DNA from: Alphaproteobacteria bacterium
Lineage (GTDB): Bacteria; Pseudomonadota; Alphaproteobacteria; Micavibrionales; Micavibrionaceae
NCBI GenBank assembly: GCA_030639165.1
Contig: DAOWDF010000205.1
Coordinates: 1-6,233, forward strand
DNA length: 6,233 nucleotides
Direction of reading: 5' to 3'
The notes under the pieces are model-generated. The model had not been told where the DNA came from, made no database searches, and was given only the letters and a program-made list of their open reading frames with translations. This document shows positions 5,992 through 6,233 of the stretch, one piece after another (positions within the stretch are counted from its first letter, which is position 1; every line of letters begins with the position of its first letter). Made by a program: the position numbers and the translations under genes.

Positions 5992-6233
5992 ATATTTTCA
6001 AAGCTTCTTTGTTTGGGTGATCGAAAAACCAAGGCTGTGTTGCCAAATTAGTGAAATGGAGCAACTTCATACCAGGTACTACCTCATCTTTAATATTCCA
6101 CTCAATAGGTATAATTGGCTCAAGTGGCAAAAGGTGATGCTCTCGTTTATTGCTGCAAGTATGATCGCAATCTATCACGGAAACTTCTGTGGAGCCATCT
6201 TGCATGCAGACAAACTTTCCTGGCCGATGATAA
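5975..6233 (-). CDS. C-terminal fragment of a glycosyltransferase-like (GT8/GT-A) protein, cut by the right edge
   Basis: The frame is open from position 6232 to the TAA at 5977-5975, giving about 85 residues of a larger protein whose start lies outside the window. The ATG at 6205 is internal: the codons before it (YHRPGKFVC) are open and continuous with it. Near the end, VPGMKLLHFTNLATQPWFF resembles the metal-binding 'H-x-x-x-x-x-x-P-W' C-terminus of GT8-like glycosyltransferases, followed by a helical HPNKEALKIYDEYK. A short segment DCDHTCSNKREHH holds two Cys and three His and could be a small metal site, which is speculative. It overlaps the following methyltransferase-like gene by 17 bp and appears to belong to the same modification cassette. 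Confidence 0.7.
   Translation of the reverse strand, partial: YHRPGKFVCMQDGSTEVSVIDCDHTCSNKREHHLLPLEPIIPIEWNIKDEVVPGMKLLHFTNLATQPWFFDHPNKEALKIYDEYK

Noticed and set aside
1..6233. CRISPR arrays, tRNAs, insertion sequences, attachment sites or long direct repeats
   Set aside because: None was seen by eye; coding sequence fills nearly the whole window.

Overview
The window looks like part of a tailed double-stranded DNA bacteriophage or prophage with a long, non-contractile (siphovirus-type) tail. All supported genes lie on the minus strand, so the biological reading order runs from position 6233 down to 1. The DNA is moderately AT-rich by eye. The lambda-like G/G-T tail chaperone arrangement and the phiE125 gp8-type connector suggest a bacterial, most likely Gram-negative, host. 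That host assignment is inference; nothing in the window identifies a species.

Region A (6233 to about 3736) is a modification cassette of five overlapping genes. They are the C-terminal end of a GT-A/GT8-like glycosyltransferase that enters from the right edge, two small class I SAM-dependent methyltransferase-like proteins, a GT-A glycosyltransferase with a DLD motif, and a conserved-looking protein of unknown function with a possible glycosyltransferase-like C-terminal half. Together they suggest synthesis or decoration of a glycan, with methylation. The target (virion, host envelope or something else) cannot be read from the sequence.

Region B (3757 to 2115) is a standard head-completion and head-tail joining set: a gp6/phiE125 gp8-like connector, an SPP1 gp16-like head closure protein, an HK97 gp10-like protein and a DUF3168 tail terminator/completion protein. 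Region C (2111 to 1) is the tail module: major tail tube protein, the G chaperone with its programmed -1 frameshift extension G-T, and the first 369 codons of a tape measure protein that runs off the left edge. No sheath gene lies between the tube protein and the chaperones, which fits a non-contractile tail.

The genes are packed almost without gaps. The only non-coding interval is 3 bp (2112-2114); every other junction is an overlap of 1 to 97 bp, often ATGA, GTGA or TAATG. No promoter, terminator, tRNA, CRISPR array or insertion sequence was seen, so the window is probably one stretch of a late polycistronic transcript starting to the right. The best-supported non-standard signal is the A AAA AAC slippery heptamer at 1426-1420 at the end of G, which joins G to an uninterrupted T frame and is followed by a candidate hairpin. 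The most open biological question is the sugar/methyl cassette placed directly upstream of the head-tail connector gene.
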